Positions 31,901-44,073 of a DNA stretch of 64,000 nucleotides are shown piece by piece. The position numbers were made by a program, and so were the translations under genes. Source of the stretch: Trametopsis cervina (lineage: Eukaryota > Basidiomycota > Agaricomycetes > Polyporales > Irpicaceae); NCBI GenBank assembly GCA_022385755.1, contig MU278359.1, forward strand, positions 563,859 to 627,858, in the 5' to 3' direction. The notes beneath the pieces are model-generated. The model did not search any database. It was not told the origin of the DNA and was given only the letters and a program-made list of their open reading frames with translations. Numbering within the stretch: the stretch's first letter is position 1; each line of letters starts with the position of its first letter.

Positions 31901-32927
31901 CTTTATGTGCCTCCAGCGGAGTGGCAGCTCGCCGTCGTAGGAGTAGTTCAAGTTGAAGGGGGGTTCCAGCAGCATAGACGTTGGCGAACGCTCAGCTGTG
32001 GGTCTCAGCTTCATCACGAACGCTTGCCCGCCTGCATAGATCCCCAAGTCTCAGAACAACACCTGCACCAACCGCTCGGAATGCGTACCTATAGCATCGG
32101 CAGAGCCGGGCAGGATGAGAGCAGTGGTGAGTCCTCCAGCAATGGAGGATGCATAGCCTATGGAACGTTATGGGTCAGAGCGTTGCATACAAAGCGCACT
32201 TCTGTACCATCATCGTGAGTATTTATGCCGTCCAACGAACGCAGCCATGGCAAAGTAAGTCCCTTGAGCGAGTTTCCATCCGACGCGCCTGATAGTGCTG
32301 GAGAAGCTCCAACACCGAGATGAGAATGGACGTCGATGACTCTGAAAAGAGAGTCTTATGAATTCCGCGTGTCGATATTGACCGGTATTCAGCTTACCCT
32401 GGAGTAACCCAAGCTCTATTCGAAGAACACTTCTAAGTGGAAGCAACAACACAGCGCACCATTGGCACATACCCATTGACATCAATAACCTCCAGGTCTT
32501 TGTACCTTGGTATAACTTCTGGAGAAATGTGCCCAATCTGCTTGATGAGTCCTCCTTCCAGCAACAAATCCCCTGTGATGACCTCCAGGCCTTGCACCCT
32601 CCCCGTCCATATTGTTGCATTACGTATCAGCACGGGCTTCGTCCCGGGTTGAAACCTATCGCTCGTCTCGCGTTCATAGAAGTTATCTGGCACACCAGGT
32701 TTGAGATGTAGTTTCCGACACTCGCGCAGAGTCTGCGCGGCGTGTAAGGGGACATGGACGTTGCCGGAAGATTGGTCGTGCGAGAAGTGGCTCGAGTAGT
32801 ACCAGAGATTGAAGAGCACAAAGATGGCGAGAATAGATAACGAGGACGTGCGTCCCGAAGGGGCGTCCCGACGTCGTGTCCCAGTACGCGTGAGTCCGGT
32901 GTCCATATTAGATTGTGGTTTCGGCAT
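28960..32927 (-). CDS. Two-lobed, membrane-anchored amidohydrolase (paralogue C)
   Basis: Exons: 32927-32473, 32415-32398, 32341-32208, 32157-32089, 32031-31902, 31847-31837, 31781-31770, 31716-31665, 31613-31466, 31411-31276, 31225-31186, 31132-31054, 30990-30837, 30780-30769, 30709-30106, 30045-29784, 29727-29533, 29474-29449, 29400-29253, 29193-28960; 972 aa in frame. The N-terminal anchor is 'LSILAIFVLFNLWYYSS'. An 18-nt exon of its own encodes 'AWVTPG'. Lobe 1 carries 'VIDVHSHLG' (H163, H165), 'QTHCYE', 'FHHAHE' and 'SDHSAIVSRY' (Pro of SDHP lost). Lobe 2 reads 'IQPGLVTAGSQIG', again without ligands. It is the most diverged copy: extra introns at 32472-32416 and 29532-29475, a missing intron in exon 31411-31276, and a longer C-terminal tail. 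Confidence 0.85.
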
Positions 32928-33235
32928 GTTATACCCGCCGTTCACATAGGCCTTAGAAATAACTTATGGAGTCGGCGTAGTTTCAGACAGCGTCGCTTGC
33001 GTTATCCTCGATGATGAACGGGAGTGCGAAAGACGTGCAGTCTATACCCACCATATAACGACGGTCATGCGAACACTCGAGATCTCGTGATGTAACGCGT
33101 CCGTGACGCGATTGTCCCCTTCGCTCAATGTGTACTCAGCCAAGTCAACAAGTAGCGTGGGTAATGCGGGCAAGCTACTGTATCGAAGCATAGAGTACAG
33201 TACATATTCATACAATTTATTCATCTGGTTTCAAT

Positions 33236-34439
33236 CTATTGAATCCATCCCTTCTCCCTGAACTGGCCGAGGATGTCTTTCGTTGTCTCTTTCATGGTCC
33301 TGTACTTGATACCAAGTACCCTGTCCGCTTTGGATGTATCGTAGCGCATAGGATAGAAGACTTTCGACAAGTCAGCGTTTGGATCGCCCGCCACGAGGTT
33401 GCTGTCTTGTGCATGGGCCACATTCACTGGAAGTCGAGGATCAATACCGCAAACTGGGTACACAGCACTGCCCTGAACGCGCTCACCCCATTCCTGCCAC
33501 ACATACGCTCCAGCACTGATGATGAAGCGGTTTTCAGCTGCTTCCTCCTTCTGGATAGCAAGCACATGTGCGACTGCCAGATCGCGGACATCCACCCATG
33601 AGGAGCTACACAATCGTCAGTACGAAAGAAAATGCAGTATGTCACAGAAGCAGTGATCTACCTGACCGTGAAAAGCTCTTCGTTCGTGCGTGCACCCTTG
33701 ATCACTGTCTTATACCAGTCTAACATGGAGGTATTCAACTTCTCCGGGTCTGTGACTTCGTGTAGCACGGGACCCATCACCATGGGCGGGTTGACGACGA
33801 CAAGGTCGAAGGTGATCTTGGCCTTGTTGTTCTGTACGAAAGCCCACGCTGCCTTCTCGGCCAACGTCTTACTTGCGCGATATTTGTCTGCAGGGCTGGC
33901 ATCTTTGCCCTTCTCTTCTACATTCTTCACTGCTTGCCCGTTCCAGTGTTCTTCAGTGAATACGGGTGGGTCGGGAAGAATCTCCAGGACGGCAGCTACG
34001 GATGATGTCACGACGACCCTCTTGACTTGGGTACCATGCTTGAATGCGCTCTGGAGCACGCTGCCTGTGCCTGCCACTGCAGGGGTGATTAGCTCGGCTG
34101 GATCGTCCACAGCGAAGTGGAACGGGGAGGCGGTATGCTCGATAGCATCAACGCCCTTGACGGCGTCGTCGAACGCTCCTTCCTATTCCGACCGGGCTTA
34201 GCGACAGGGGCAGGCTGGGATGTGAAGTCACAGCGCACCCTAGTGATATCTTCGACGACCACAAACTCAAACTTGTCTCCATACTCCTTGAAGATCTCCT
34301 TCAAATGGGCACCTTTGGATTCGGAGCGCGCGGTGCCTCGCACGGCATAACCTTCGTCGAGGAGAGTCTTTACGACCCAAGCTGCGATAAAGCCGTTTGC
34401 ACCGGTGACCAGCACCTTTCCTGAGTTGACGGCAGGCAT
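33236..34439 (-). CDS. NAD(P)-dependent ketoreductase / epimerase-like, paralogue 1
   Basis: An extended short-chain dehydrogenase of the dihydroflavonol-reductase / GRE2-like group that reduces carbonyl substrates; the actual substrate is unknown. Exons 34439-34239, 34182-33662, 33605-33487 and 33426-33236 give 343 aa. The Rossmann motif is 'VLVTGANGFIAAWV', the catalytic Ser lies in 'VTSSVAAV', and the Tyr-Lys pair is in 'DKYRASKTLAEKAAW'. 'VVNPPMVMGP' and 'SWVDVRDLAVAHV' are also typical. Exon lengths 201/521/119 are identical to those of the gene at 45186-46399, so the two are duplicates, now in opposite orientation. Confidence 0.9.
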
Positions 34440-35230
34440 TCGGTAGGAGTTGTGGTGATGACAGGGAGTATGTTGTCAAAGCCAGAATAGAGTATCAGTG
34501 AACTACGACCAAGCGTGATTATATAGGTGAAAGGGGCAGGTTTATCTCATCGATTCGTGCGACGACGGTGAGACCACAGCAGGACCGGTTCATTCCCGTG
34601 AATCGCGTCAATCTTTGCATTTGGTCCAGCTTGTATAGATGAGGCTCAACATGATAACGCACGACATGTCCAATAGCCAAGATGGAACACTGCCACGGTG
34701 ACCGGCACCCTCGCACGCCTATCAGCTCGTACATTTCTCTTCACTGATAAGGTGGTGATGACGGGACACTGCGCTGCATGGAGGTCAGACCTCGTCGAGA
34801 ATGTAGAATACACGGCGAAGGTATGCGTGCTCGCGGTATACACAAGGATAGCGTAGATGTGTTGAATAACATCATTTGAAAGGTCGTTCAACATCCATAG
34901 CATAGCGCGTGAGATTAGGCGCTTGAGTTTCTGAGCGAACACGCAGATGCCGCTTGGATCCCAGCCTTTGCAGCGGCCAAGCTCCACGGAAATGTTGTGT
35001 TTCCCAACCAAGCATTGTGAACTGCGACTCCATTTCAGGACACCCCCTTCAATCTTTCCAAACTCACGGCAACAAACGTATGGCTCCCAGGCGACCGATG
35101 CGTCTCTGACTCTGAGGACGCGAGTTGTTTCGATATAGGCGCAACTCGCGCCAATCCACGAATACCTTGTGGAACACAGCAGAAGTTCCTCTAGGCTCAC
35201 AAAAGAACTCGGTGCACGTCCTTACTCGTG
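34440..35230. other. Intergenic; minus-strand open frame of uncertain meaning
   Basis: A 184-codon minus-strand frame (34646-35200) begins without an ATG. It contains 'LEELLLCSTRYSWIGASCAY', which reads like protein, but no family, start or splice partner could be found. It overlaps the likely promoter of the DUF6535-like gene. Confidence 0.25.
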
Positions 35231-36990
35231 ATGCACCCGGAAGACTACGACAAGGATCAGTTTGAAGATGCAATAAACGACATCGATACGCTACTTGTAT
35301 CTCTAAGTCATTGTACCACTCTTGTCTGATCATACACGCGCATATTCGAGACTGGTCTAGTGTCGGCTGTCCTGTCGACGTTCGTCGTCATCGCGGTCTC
35401 GCTCGGAGCCACATCGACCACATTCAAGCAGATTTCAGCACAGAATGCAAACTACAACATTCACGGTGACTTCGTGCGCAACACATCCTCCGCACCACTC
35501 TCCTCCACACTATTCGCATCAACAGCCTGGACTGTGTTTCTTTTTCTTTCCCTTGGGATACACCACGGATTTGACAGGGTGCCGTCCTCTCTTTGGGAAC
35601 CTCTCAACCGGAGACCCGAAATATTAGTGAATGTCGCCGTCCCTACCCCGTCTTCACTGGGATTGAAAGCCCTTCTTCACCTCACATGTCAATGGTGCCG
35701 GGAGTCGCACTTGAACCTGGCAATCACTCATCCAGAACAAATCTACTGTTGAGCCTACTTTGTCAAGCTTGAGCTCACGAACTCATTTGAGGTCGATAGT
35801 ACCGACGCATCGTAGCGGGGAAGTGTTACAAGGGGGATCACTCTGCAATACCATCGCATTCCTCCTCGAACTAGTGCATAACGACAGCGCTGCTCAGGGT
35901 GGCGAGTGGTCGAGCTCTCAGTATGACGCTCTATCGCTCATTATCAAGCTTGTTGCGGTTGAGCCATGGAAATTCAAGGATAGTATAGCGGCTGTTTGGC
36001 ACATGATTATCTTGTCGGAGTCGAATGCAGCAGCGCAGAACTTAGTGATATTGCTCATTAAAACCTACCCAACATCACTATGCGTATACATGCAGAAGGG
36101 AGACCTTGGTACAGACGCAGAGGGTATGCGATTATTTCCTTATGGTTACATCCATTCTGATCAATTCACACTCCTAGCTCTATCCCGCGTCAGAGCCGCC
36201 ATTCAAACCATCACAGCAGACTCTTTGGGTCAGCTCACAAGGCCGCTCTTGCTGAAGGCTTGCACTATTCTTGCAGAGCACGCATGTCAAACCCGATATA
36301 AGGGCTTGACCGAAGGCTGGCGTGGCATCTTTGCTGCCTTGACTTCATTGGTTTTGGCTGCCCCGCTGCTTGAAGCTGAAGAACATGTACAATTCGATCT
36401 GATCAGGCTTTTTTTCCACTGGCTTTCACTTGTGGACGCGCCGAACGAGGACCGCGACCGCCCCAGTGACGGGTATGCGTACGACATTCAAGTCGGAACA
36501 GTCTCCCGTCCCTGACGACTTCCATCTCGTGCTCATGCATATTTCTATCCATACAAGGCAGTACTGGAGGGTGATGCGTCTTCAGGCCATGAGTCCTGAG
36601 GCAAGAGAGGCAGCTGGATTGGATATTGAGCCGTACCTGCGCAAACCCGACTCATACAATCGCAATGAAAGCCGGACACGTCTGACAATAGAACGTTCTG
36701 GGAAATCTGATACCGATCTTGGGCACGCAGATGGTATTGAAAAAGCGGACGTGCATCTTGAGAACGTAGAAAAACAAGATTTGGGCGGCGATATGAATGT
36801 ATTCACAGGGCAACTTCGACCTCACGCGGACGTAGCCCTCGTCCTTGGGTCAGACGGGTCCATACTTTGTGTGGACGTTAGTCCTGACAACGGAGAGCAG
36901 CATCGGGGTGGCCTTTGGAATCACCGGCGGAGGAAGTTTGGAGACCGTGGATCTCCCCGATACGAACCACCCAGAGAATGTATGATCTGA
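35231..36990 (+). CDS. DUF6535-like membrane protein with helical C-terminal region (structure uncertain)
   Basis: DUF6535 proteins are abundant, poorly understood membrane proteins of mushrooms. An ATG at 35231 opens 'MHPEDYDKDQFEDAINDIDT', spliced at 35296/35351 into 'TGLVSAVLSTFVVIAVSLGA', which fits the DUF6535 pattern of Asp-rich lead then helix. A second hydrophobic stretch follows ('STAWTVFLFLSLGIHHG'). Downstream frames (35800-36510 and 36490-36990) encode helical, repeat-like sequence such as 'SLIIKLVAVEPWKFKDSIAA' and 'LLKACTILAEHACQTRYKGL'. The frames are not continuous, so either introns are missed at about 35750-35815 and 36470-36510 or the gene is decaying. It may extend beyond 36990. 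Confidence 0.4.
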
Positions 36991-38517
36991 GGCTCAATCT
37001 TACGCCAATTGTTCTCAAGGTCGACCGCGATGAACAAGAGGATGGACTAGCAGGAGATAGCGGAATCCTCAGGGGTCCTGCAGGCGGCGATGATACATCA
37101 CACCTACTTGACATTGAAATATCATGACTTTTGATTAGTAGCCGATATGTATGTCCAAATGCTGAAGGTACAGTGATACTAAGTTCTGGTATGCTCAATA
37201 CACCCTTACAACGTTATCTCTATGCACCAAACGCTTGAAGGACCAAATGCACCAGTGATAGTACATTGCTGTACTGAGGTGCCGCAAGCAGCCGAAGCCT
37301 GGTTGCACTCGCGTCTTCATTGCGGGTGAACAACAAACATTCAAGTTGGTGCGATTCTCGTGCATTGACAACAGCTGAAAGGAGCCACAGACATTCAAGG
37401 GACGAGTTGTCAGACGAGTGTCGTCCGTACGATTCTTGTGGGAGGTATCTAAGTAGGCTTGGTGTCGCTGGAAAACACCACTTGAAGAGTGAATCCTTGA
37501 TGGCCAACTACTCAGAGACAGAGTGATGCGCGGCATCGCACTCAAATCCAATTGAACCCAGTGCGGCAATTCACGAGATTCCAGATCCCATCAGGTTCAA
37601 CAGGCCTCGTGCCTGACAGCATCGTGACTGCGCATATCGAATCCACGAGTATTATGGTGAACACTGGTAATCGCAGCAAATTTCTTCTGAAAGATGAGAA
37701 TATATCGATTCTCGCATCTAGGCATTCCGTGAGCAATCTAGCTAAATTATATATCTTGTAGTGTCGAAGTCAGCTGAATACTCGACCAGTATCATTTTGA
37801 AAGAAGGATACCTCTTCTACTTTCCTTGGACTAAAGTATCAGTGGTTTACAATCAGCTTTCTGCGCAGTACGAACAAGGAAGATACCCGCCCGCAGCACC
37901 TGAATGGATCGGGAAAATATCGCTGCCGTCACCCGCAGCGAACAAGCTGGCTCGAATATCGTTGCCACTCTGGCTCCGCCCTACAGTCCATACGAGTCCC
38001 GCAGCTACGAACCGACCACATCCACCGGGTGTTAGAACAAGCAGGTATTCGAGCCATCCTGACCGCAGCAGGTCATTGCGCGCAGCTTGAATCTGCACTG
38101 ACGCGCTGCATGCGGTTTTTCGAGGAGCAGCGACACAACGGCCTTGGCTGAAGTGGTGGACTGCATGTTGTTTTACGATCACGCAGAGGCACGACCAAGC
38201 AGGAAATTCCCTTGGCTAACTTCCGCAGCCTCGAACGGAGATCATCGCTGCACGGATGGGGGTAATACATGCACCCACCTTCGGTGCATGTTTACCACTA
38301 GACATAGCTGTGTATCATAGAACAACTGCGGTGGTAGGGTAGGTAGATGATACAGACGGCTCGGGCCGACGGGCACGTTATATCCTTTAGTATCTGCATT
38401 TTATTGAACCTTAGGTATGGATAGGAAGGTGCTTATAATGAGGACGCCCAAACGTGTGGTTGGTCAGAACACCGCTCGATAATTTTCTACCTTCACTCAC
38501 CAACACCGCACACCAAC
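36991..38517. other. Unresolved, possibly coding continuation or gene remains
   Basis: Several plus-strand frames have protein-like stretches (for example 'APVIVHCCTEVPQAAEAWLH' near 37246 and 'VPDSIVTAHIESTSIMVNTG' near 37608) separated by stops. They may be further exons of the DUF6535-like gene or a second, degenerate one. A short hairpin CATGCACC / GGTGCATG lies at 38268-38290. The last 200 bp are presumably the promoter of the RTA1-like gene. Confidence 0.3.
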
Positions 38518-39846
38518 ATGCTCTCGGTGAAGAACTACACTGGCCTCGACAATAGATGGTTGGCTATCTCAATTTCCCTCTTCACGCTCTTGTCGCCTGT
38601 GGTAGCCAGCGACACAGTCGACCCAAAAAATGATCCTAGAAATCCCTTGAAGTACCTCACCACCAACTCACTCACGACCGTTGGGGTAGGTAAGTAGCTC
38701 ACTCACTAACCTCTCTATTATTGGACACATCTAACGGCCTATTTGACAAAAATTCATAGTCCTCATGGTTGCCATGTTTGTTACCCACACTGTATTCCTT
38801 ATCAAGAGCAAGGCAAAATACATGCTGGTACTCGTCATAGCCGAAGCGTGTATGAAAACCCCCTCTACCTCATCACCTAGCTACTGACTCATTTTCACCC
38901 ACCCTGTAGGCTACGGCATTGGGATAGCTACGCGATATGGCCTCCACTACCTCCCAGACAACATCATCCTCTACAGCGCCTCAACTCTGTTCACCACGCT
39001 TTCGCCATGTGGCTTCATCGCCGCTGAATACGTTATTTTGGGTCGCCTAGTTCAATGGCTGAAAGCCGAGAAGCATCTCCTCATCAGGCCTTCACGAGTA
39101 ACAGCGGTATTTGTATGCTCAGACGTTATCACCTTCTTGGTCCAGGTACGGGTACCACTTGGTCTCATCCATTCACCAGGGTATCTGACGTCTGCTGGTA
39201 CCATATAGGGCAGCGGAGGTGGTATCTCTGCATCCGCGCGCGAGAACGTTTCGATGGCACAGCTAGGAAGCCATGTGAGTGCTGCCTCTCTACGGTGCCG
39301 TCCAAAGATTTTTAGTAACAATTCATGTCATATTACAGGTCTTCTTCGCCGGCCTTATCCTTCAACTCATCTCGTTCTCTTTATTCACGGTTATGTTAAT
39401 TGTATTTCTATTACGCATGCGCACGAAAGAACGAGCAACTTGGAGTAGAGATGCAGACTATGGGCTACCGTGGCACAAGGACTGGCGCTCATTCGCCTTC
39501 GCCATGTTTTTCAGTTGCATAGGCGTGCTGGTGAGTAATTCATACCTTAAGCCAAGCACCGACGCCCTCTAAAATTATGAACCAGGTTCGATCCGTCTAC
39601 CGCACCATCGAACTATCACAAGGGTATACCGGCCACCTCACGACTACGGAGATCTACTTCTGGGTCTTAGACTTCATCCCCCTCTACGTCGCCCTGTTGG
39701 CCTATGTTCCCTTCTGGCCTGGAAGGTTTATAAACCGCGACGCACCCGCTCAACATGGCATTCCCGTCGGGCCCTCGACCCCTGACCTGGGCGACCGGCA
39801 CTACGAGGAGCGGGCCCAAAGCATTCCGCTTTATGTGCGAAAATAA
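38518..39846 (+). CDS. RTA1-like seven-helix membrane protein
   Basis: The RTA1 family includes yeast Rsb1 and Rta1, linked to sphingoid-base and lipid movement and to stress or drug tolerance. Exons: 38518-38689, 38760-38849, 38910-39145, 39209-39274, 39339-39530, 39586-39846; 338 aa, normal for the family. Typical segments are 'EACYGIGIATRYGLHY', 'LFTTLSPCGFIAAEYVILGR', 'VFVCSDVITFLVQGSGGGIS', 'GLILQLISFSLF' and 'VRSVYRTIELSQGYTGHL' followed by 'EIYFWVLDFIPLY'. The N-terminal 30 residues resemble a signal/anchor. The second splice uses the GTATGA donor at 38850, the only choice that keeps frame. Confidence 0.88.
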
Positions 39847-41666
39847 TGTAGAGAACTAGCACTAGGTATCCAAGGGCCCTTGGACGCCTAGTATCCTCTG
39901 AATATCCCTTCCCTTCCTCCGCGCGCAAGATACATGGTATACCCAGTGTTTCATGTGCGGACATTAATATTGGTACAAGTGCGCGGACTCGTTCTGCGCA
40001 CGACGCAGTCATATGTGATTAGAGCATTATTTATTAGCTTGACACTCTCAATCTTTCGTAGCTATATCACGATACTTAACGTTCCCGAGACGTTGACAGT
40101 GGAGGATTATCCGAAGTCTGGTATGACCGAGTTATGACTTGACGTTGACTCGGTTAAATAATATTTAAACATCAACAGCTTCTGCAATGCCCAATCTTGG
40201 AACGGTTCGGGCTGCGGGATCTTATTTCGCAGCTGAGGAAGCTGTCAGCCTCAGGACTGAGGGCGTGATGGAAACAACGTCCGCGTCTGAGGCTACCAAA
40301 CGCAGCAGACAAACAGTGCAACATAGCTGAACATACTACCGCGGCAAGTAATTGTACTCCCAAGCTGTGATAAATACAAGCAGTCCGAGTCGGTCGCAAG
40401 ACGTCGCCAACTTCAGTTGCTGTTACGTTGCGATGTTACTCTCTTAGGGCGCGCGGTCACTCACACGACCTTGGTCTTGGTCATCTATGCTGCGGTGAAG
40501 CCGTTCGAGCGGCTAACCAGTGCTTCACCTAATTTGACGGCAGGCGTTCTGTAAAGAATGGTTATGGTGTAGGGGAGAGCCTATGTTGCGATAGGGAACC
40601 CAGGCGCAAAGTTATCGCACCAAGGTGCGCGACAGCATCGACAGTCTTGCACGGTCACGGCTACCTGTATGGTCGGGTTAGCTTTCATGAATGAGTCTCA
40701 AAATGATAACGTGCATACAGTGGCAGTGAGTGCGAACCTCACATGCCGATCAACTTGTACCCCTCTTCGACATCGGACTTTGGTAAGATGGCGATGGCAG
40801 GAGACTACACGAGATGGAAATCAAAGGTCTCACTCTGCTTGCATGCCGGATACAAAGCTGCGGGAGCTCGCGCTATACATGAGGCTGGGCGGTGCAGACC
40901 TGTCGAATCTACTACTGCAACACGAGGTGGAAAGGCGGCACCACAGCCTAGTGCAATCCTGGCTATTGGGAAACTGCCTACAGTCATGAACGGGAATACT
41001 GTAACAGTCAATCATGGCTCTCGTTGGTGGCACCACCGCCAAATCCAGTCCCGCATCGTCATGATTTGATCCACACCAGCATCTCTGATATCTGTGACAC
41101 GGTCTCATCCACTTGGCGGATGGCCAGAGCAAGCACTCTCTCGTTGGCGGCGATGCTCTTTTACGGCGACGATGATATTCAACTGCAGTGGTGATGGTAC
41201 TTAGAAGGCTGCTGCTACAAATGGCAGGTGAGTCGGAGCGACGCATCTGGGCTGATGGGCCGCATTATGCCGGCTGCGGACAGGATGCCGAGATTCGCGT
41301 GTCGGCCCGGCGCGTGCCTTACATAGCCAGCATACTTAGACGCCAAAGTATCCCCTCTCCGACAGCCGTCGACCCACTTCTCCTCATCAGTCCAAGGCGT
41401 CGTGTATGTCGTCGAGGGTGGTGCAAGATTGGACACACTCTCTTGCTTGCTTCTGACTTCCACTATCGTCCTCGTCGTTCGTCTACACGTCTAGTACCGT
41501 CCTTGTTCACCCTAGGCGCTTCAGAACCCCGGCTGAGAACAACAATAAACTTCCAAGGTGCGTCGCGACTCCGTGCCATTGTCCTCGTGTTTGACCGCGC
41601 CCTTGTCATTATGGCTTTTATAGGGCTCACTATCGTGACTTTGGAGCTTAACCCCCTCCATTGCTA
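39847..41666. other. Intergenic with relic, otherwise empty
   Basis: About 1.8 kb without a convincing gene apart from the ketoreductase relic at 40485-40547. Frames such as 40669-40989 and 41188-41667 (plus) lack domain signatures and are probably chance. Nothing else was recognised. Confidence 0.4.
40485..40547 (-). pseudogene. Relic of a third ketoreductase gene (N-terminal fragment)
   Basis: On the minus strand, 40547 downwards reads 'TPAVKLGEALVSRSNGFTAA' then a stop. It aligns position by position with the start of the intact gene at 34439, 'MPAVNSGKVLVTGANGFIAA'. The start codon has become ACG, the glycine motif is damaged, and the frame ends at a TAG. DNA similarity continues about 15-20 bp upstream of the old start (GGCAGGCgTTCtGTA versus GGCAGGCaTTCgGTA on the plus strand). 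The rest of the gene is not detectable. Confidence 0.6.
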
Positions 41667-44073
41667 ATGCCCTTCATGTTCTTCTCCGTCGCCCGGTCGC
41701 GACTCTTCATTGCTTCCCTTCTTGCTCTGTCTCACGTCACCGACGCACATCTCAACAGCCTTTGTGAGTTTCAGTTATTTGCGCCGCCTCTCAGCTGCTT
41801 ATACGCGTTTCTGCAGTCACTTCTTCGGTATCCTACTGCGCTCCTCCAGAAAGTATTCTTATTCAGCAGTTTGACGTCGCATACATCGAGCACAACCGAT
41901 CTGTGGTCTTCAATGTCTCAGCAGCCAGCGTGGTGAGTATTAGTTTTTGCTGCGTACGGTCTCAATGTTGACTGCTGCCTGCTGCCTGCAGCTCCCCAAT
42001 GTCAATGTCTCAGCGGACCTTTTCGTCAATGTCTACGGCATGCGTCCCTTCACACTCTCATTGGACCTCTGCAGTCTTTTCTCCGGCGCACTATGTCCCC
42101 TTCCTACATACAACTTCACTGGCGCGGATTCTATCACCCTCCCTTCCTCCGTCAATGTTGCTTCCCACTTACCGGGAATAGCCTACGTAATACCAGATCT
42201 AGAGGCCTTCGCCCAACTCACCCTCACAGAAGTCGGTACTGGCAAAACACGCGCGTGTATCCAATCCACACTGTCCAACGGGTGGTCAGCGCGTCAAACA
42301 GCCGTCGAATGGACGACTGCCAGCGTCGCTCTTCTTGCTCTTGCCTCCGCAATCGGGTGGTCGCTGGTGCAACCATCCGCGCTCGCCCCCGTGCGTCTAC
42401 TTGACATGATGTATCTGTTTCAGACAATCGCGGCCTCTGGTCTCCTTGGGCTGAACTACTCTAGCGTGTATCGCGCGTTTACACTCAATTTCGCTTGGTC
42501 GCTCGGATTGTTCACCATGTCGCCGACTTCTTCCATCCAGAGATCAATCAGCCACATGAGAAGTCTCACAGGCGGCACTGTCTCCAGTCTAGAATCAGGA
42601 AGCGGTGCTATCTCTTTGGTCAATCGTAAACTCAGCCCGTATAACACAAACGCACTCGCGGAAGTGAACAGCCTGTTCGCATCGTCTTTCTTTGCAAACA
42701 ATGTGAGCGCAGGACTTACAAGCCCTACGAATTTCGTCGTGGGTGGAAATGTCGCCACGGTCACGCAAGAGTCTTCAAATGTTTTGGAAGCAGGCATCCC
42801 GATCTACACCAACGTCCTCGGCATTGCAACGGCCAATGCCTTTACAACCATCTTCCTCATCGCTCTCATATTTGTTGCCATCTCTATATTCTTCCTCGGC
42901 ATCGGGTATCTCGCGATACTGAGTCTCTCTCGTACCTCGTTCGGCACCCGACGACAGCTCACGCTCGAAAGGGCACGGGCAGGATACCCGGCCTTTGCCC
43001 GCGCGTGGGCACTGCGGGTTTCTCTGATATGTGTTCTCCCCGTATTCATTTTCGCCTTCCACCAATGGACACTGCACGACTCATGGTTGGCAGTCTTCCT
43101 CTCCGTTGTCACATTGCTTGCAGTCCTCCTTTGCACTGTCACCCCCATCCTTTTCCTCCTTCGTCCAGCCATCTTCTCCAGATGGGTGGGAGAAGTCGAC
43201 CCCTCAGAATCAACAATTCTTCTGCCGCTGACGGCGTCTCTCCGCAGTCAGCGCTATTTATATGTTCTCGCTCTGTTCACCGCGACGCTAGTCAAATCTA
43301 TCGTCATCGCGTTCGGTCAAGCTCACGGTATGGTCCAAACGATCATCAATCTTGTCGTCGAATTTCTGTTGTTGGGCGTCATCCTCGCCCTTCGGCCGCA
43401 TCGCACTCGTGGCGCAGACGTTCTCGCAACCTTCCTTGCCATCTTCCGCGTTCTGTGCACAGGCCCCATGATCGCATTCTCAGAATCTCTCGCCCTGGAT
43501 GCCATCCCGCGTGTTGTTGTCGGCATCGTCATCGCGGTTGTCTACTCCATCGCAGTTGTGGTGATGTTCTTCAACATTCTAGTCAATCTCGGACTATTCC
43601 GTTTCCTGCCGTGGAGGAGGAACAGGAATGTCCCAACAGATGCCACCGCGCTCTCCAGTCATCCATCTTTGGAAGAGGGCAAGGGCGAAAAGATCGAGAG
43701 TCCAGCATCGTCTACACACAAGACGCTCTATGAGCGTCCGGGAAACCCGGCACCGACGCACACGCCCTCGACCGTTTCGCCCGTCTCGCCAGTAACAACG
43801 CTGAGTCAGTTCAGCGAACCGCCGACGGTCTACACACCTACAACAGCTACGTCCACCACCACACTTGGCGAGGAGCTGCCGCGCCGGTGGTCTTCACGTC
43901 ATTCAAGACCGCCTTCAACGTCTGCAGTCTCTCATTACTCTGGCGGATTGTCACCAAGATGGCCGGTCACACCGGGGACGACAGAGTCCGAATACACCAC
44001 GCCTCGAGAGAGCTGGCGCCGGTCATCGTCTGCGCATGAGCACAACGCCATACCGGAGCACACTGCAATGTAG
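41667..44073 (+). CDS. ML-domain / TRP-like ion channel (Pkd2/FLC family)
   Basis: Fungal proteins of this layout are plasma-membrane, ER or vacuolar channels or carriers involved in Ca2+, FAD or stress responses. Exons 41667-41763, 41817-41932 and 41992-44073; 764 aa. A signal peptide ('LFIASLLALSHVTDAHLNSL') is followed by an ML-like lumenal domain with paired cysteines ('CSLFSGALCPLP'; also 'SYCAPPESI'). Then come about nine hydrophobic helices (for example 'VALLALASAIGWSLV', 'FTTIFLIALIFVAISIFFL', 'VVVGIVIAVVYSIAVVVMFF') and a Ser/Thr/Pro-rich cytosolic tail of about 150 residues. The first two introns lie in the ML part; the helix-rich region is one exon. Confidence 0.83.

Noticed and set aside
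34646..35200. 184-codon minus-strand frame as a gene
   Set aside because: No ATG start, no recognised domain, no supporting splice sites; kept only as an uncertain note.
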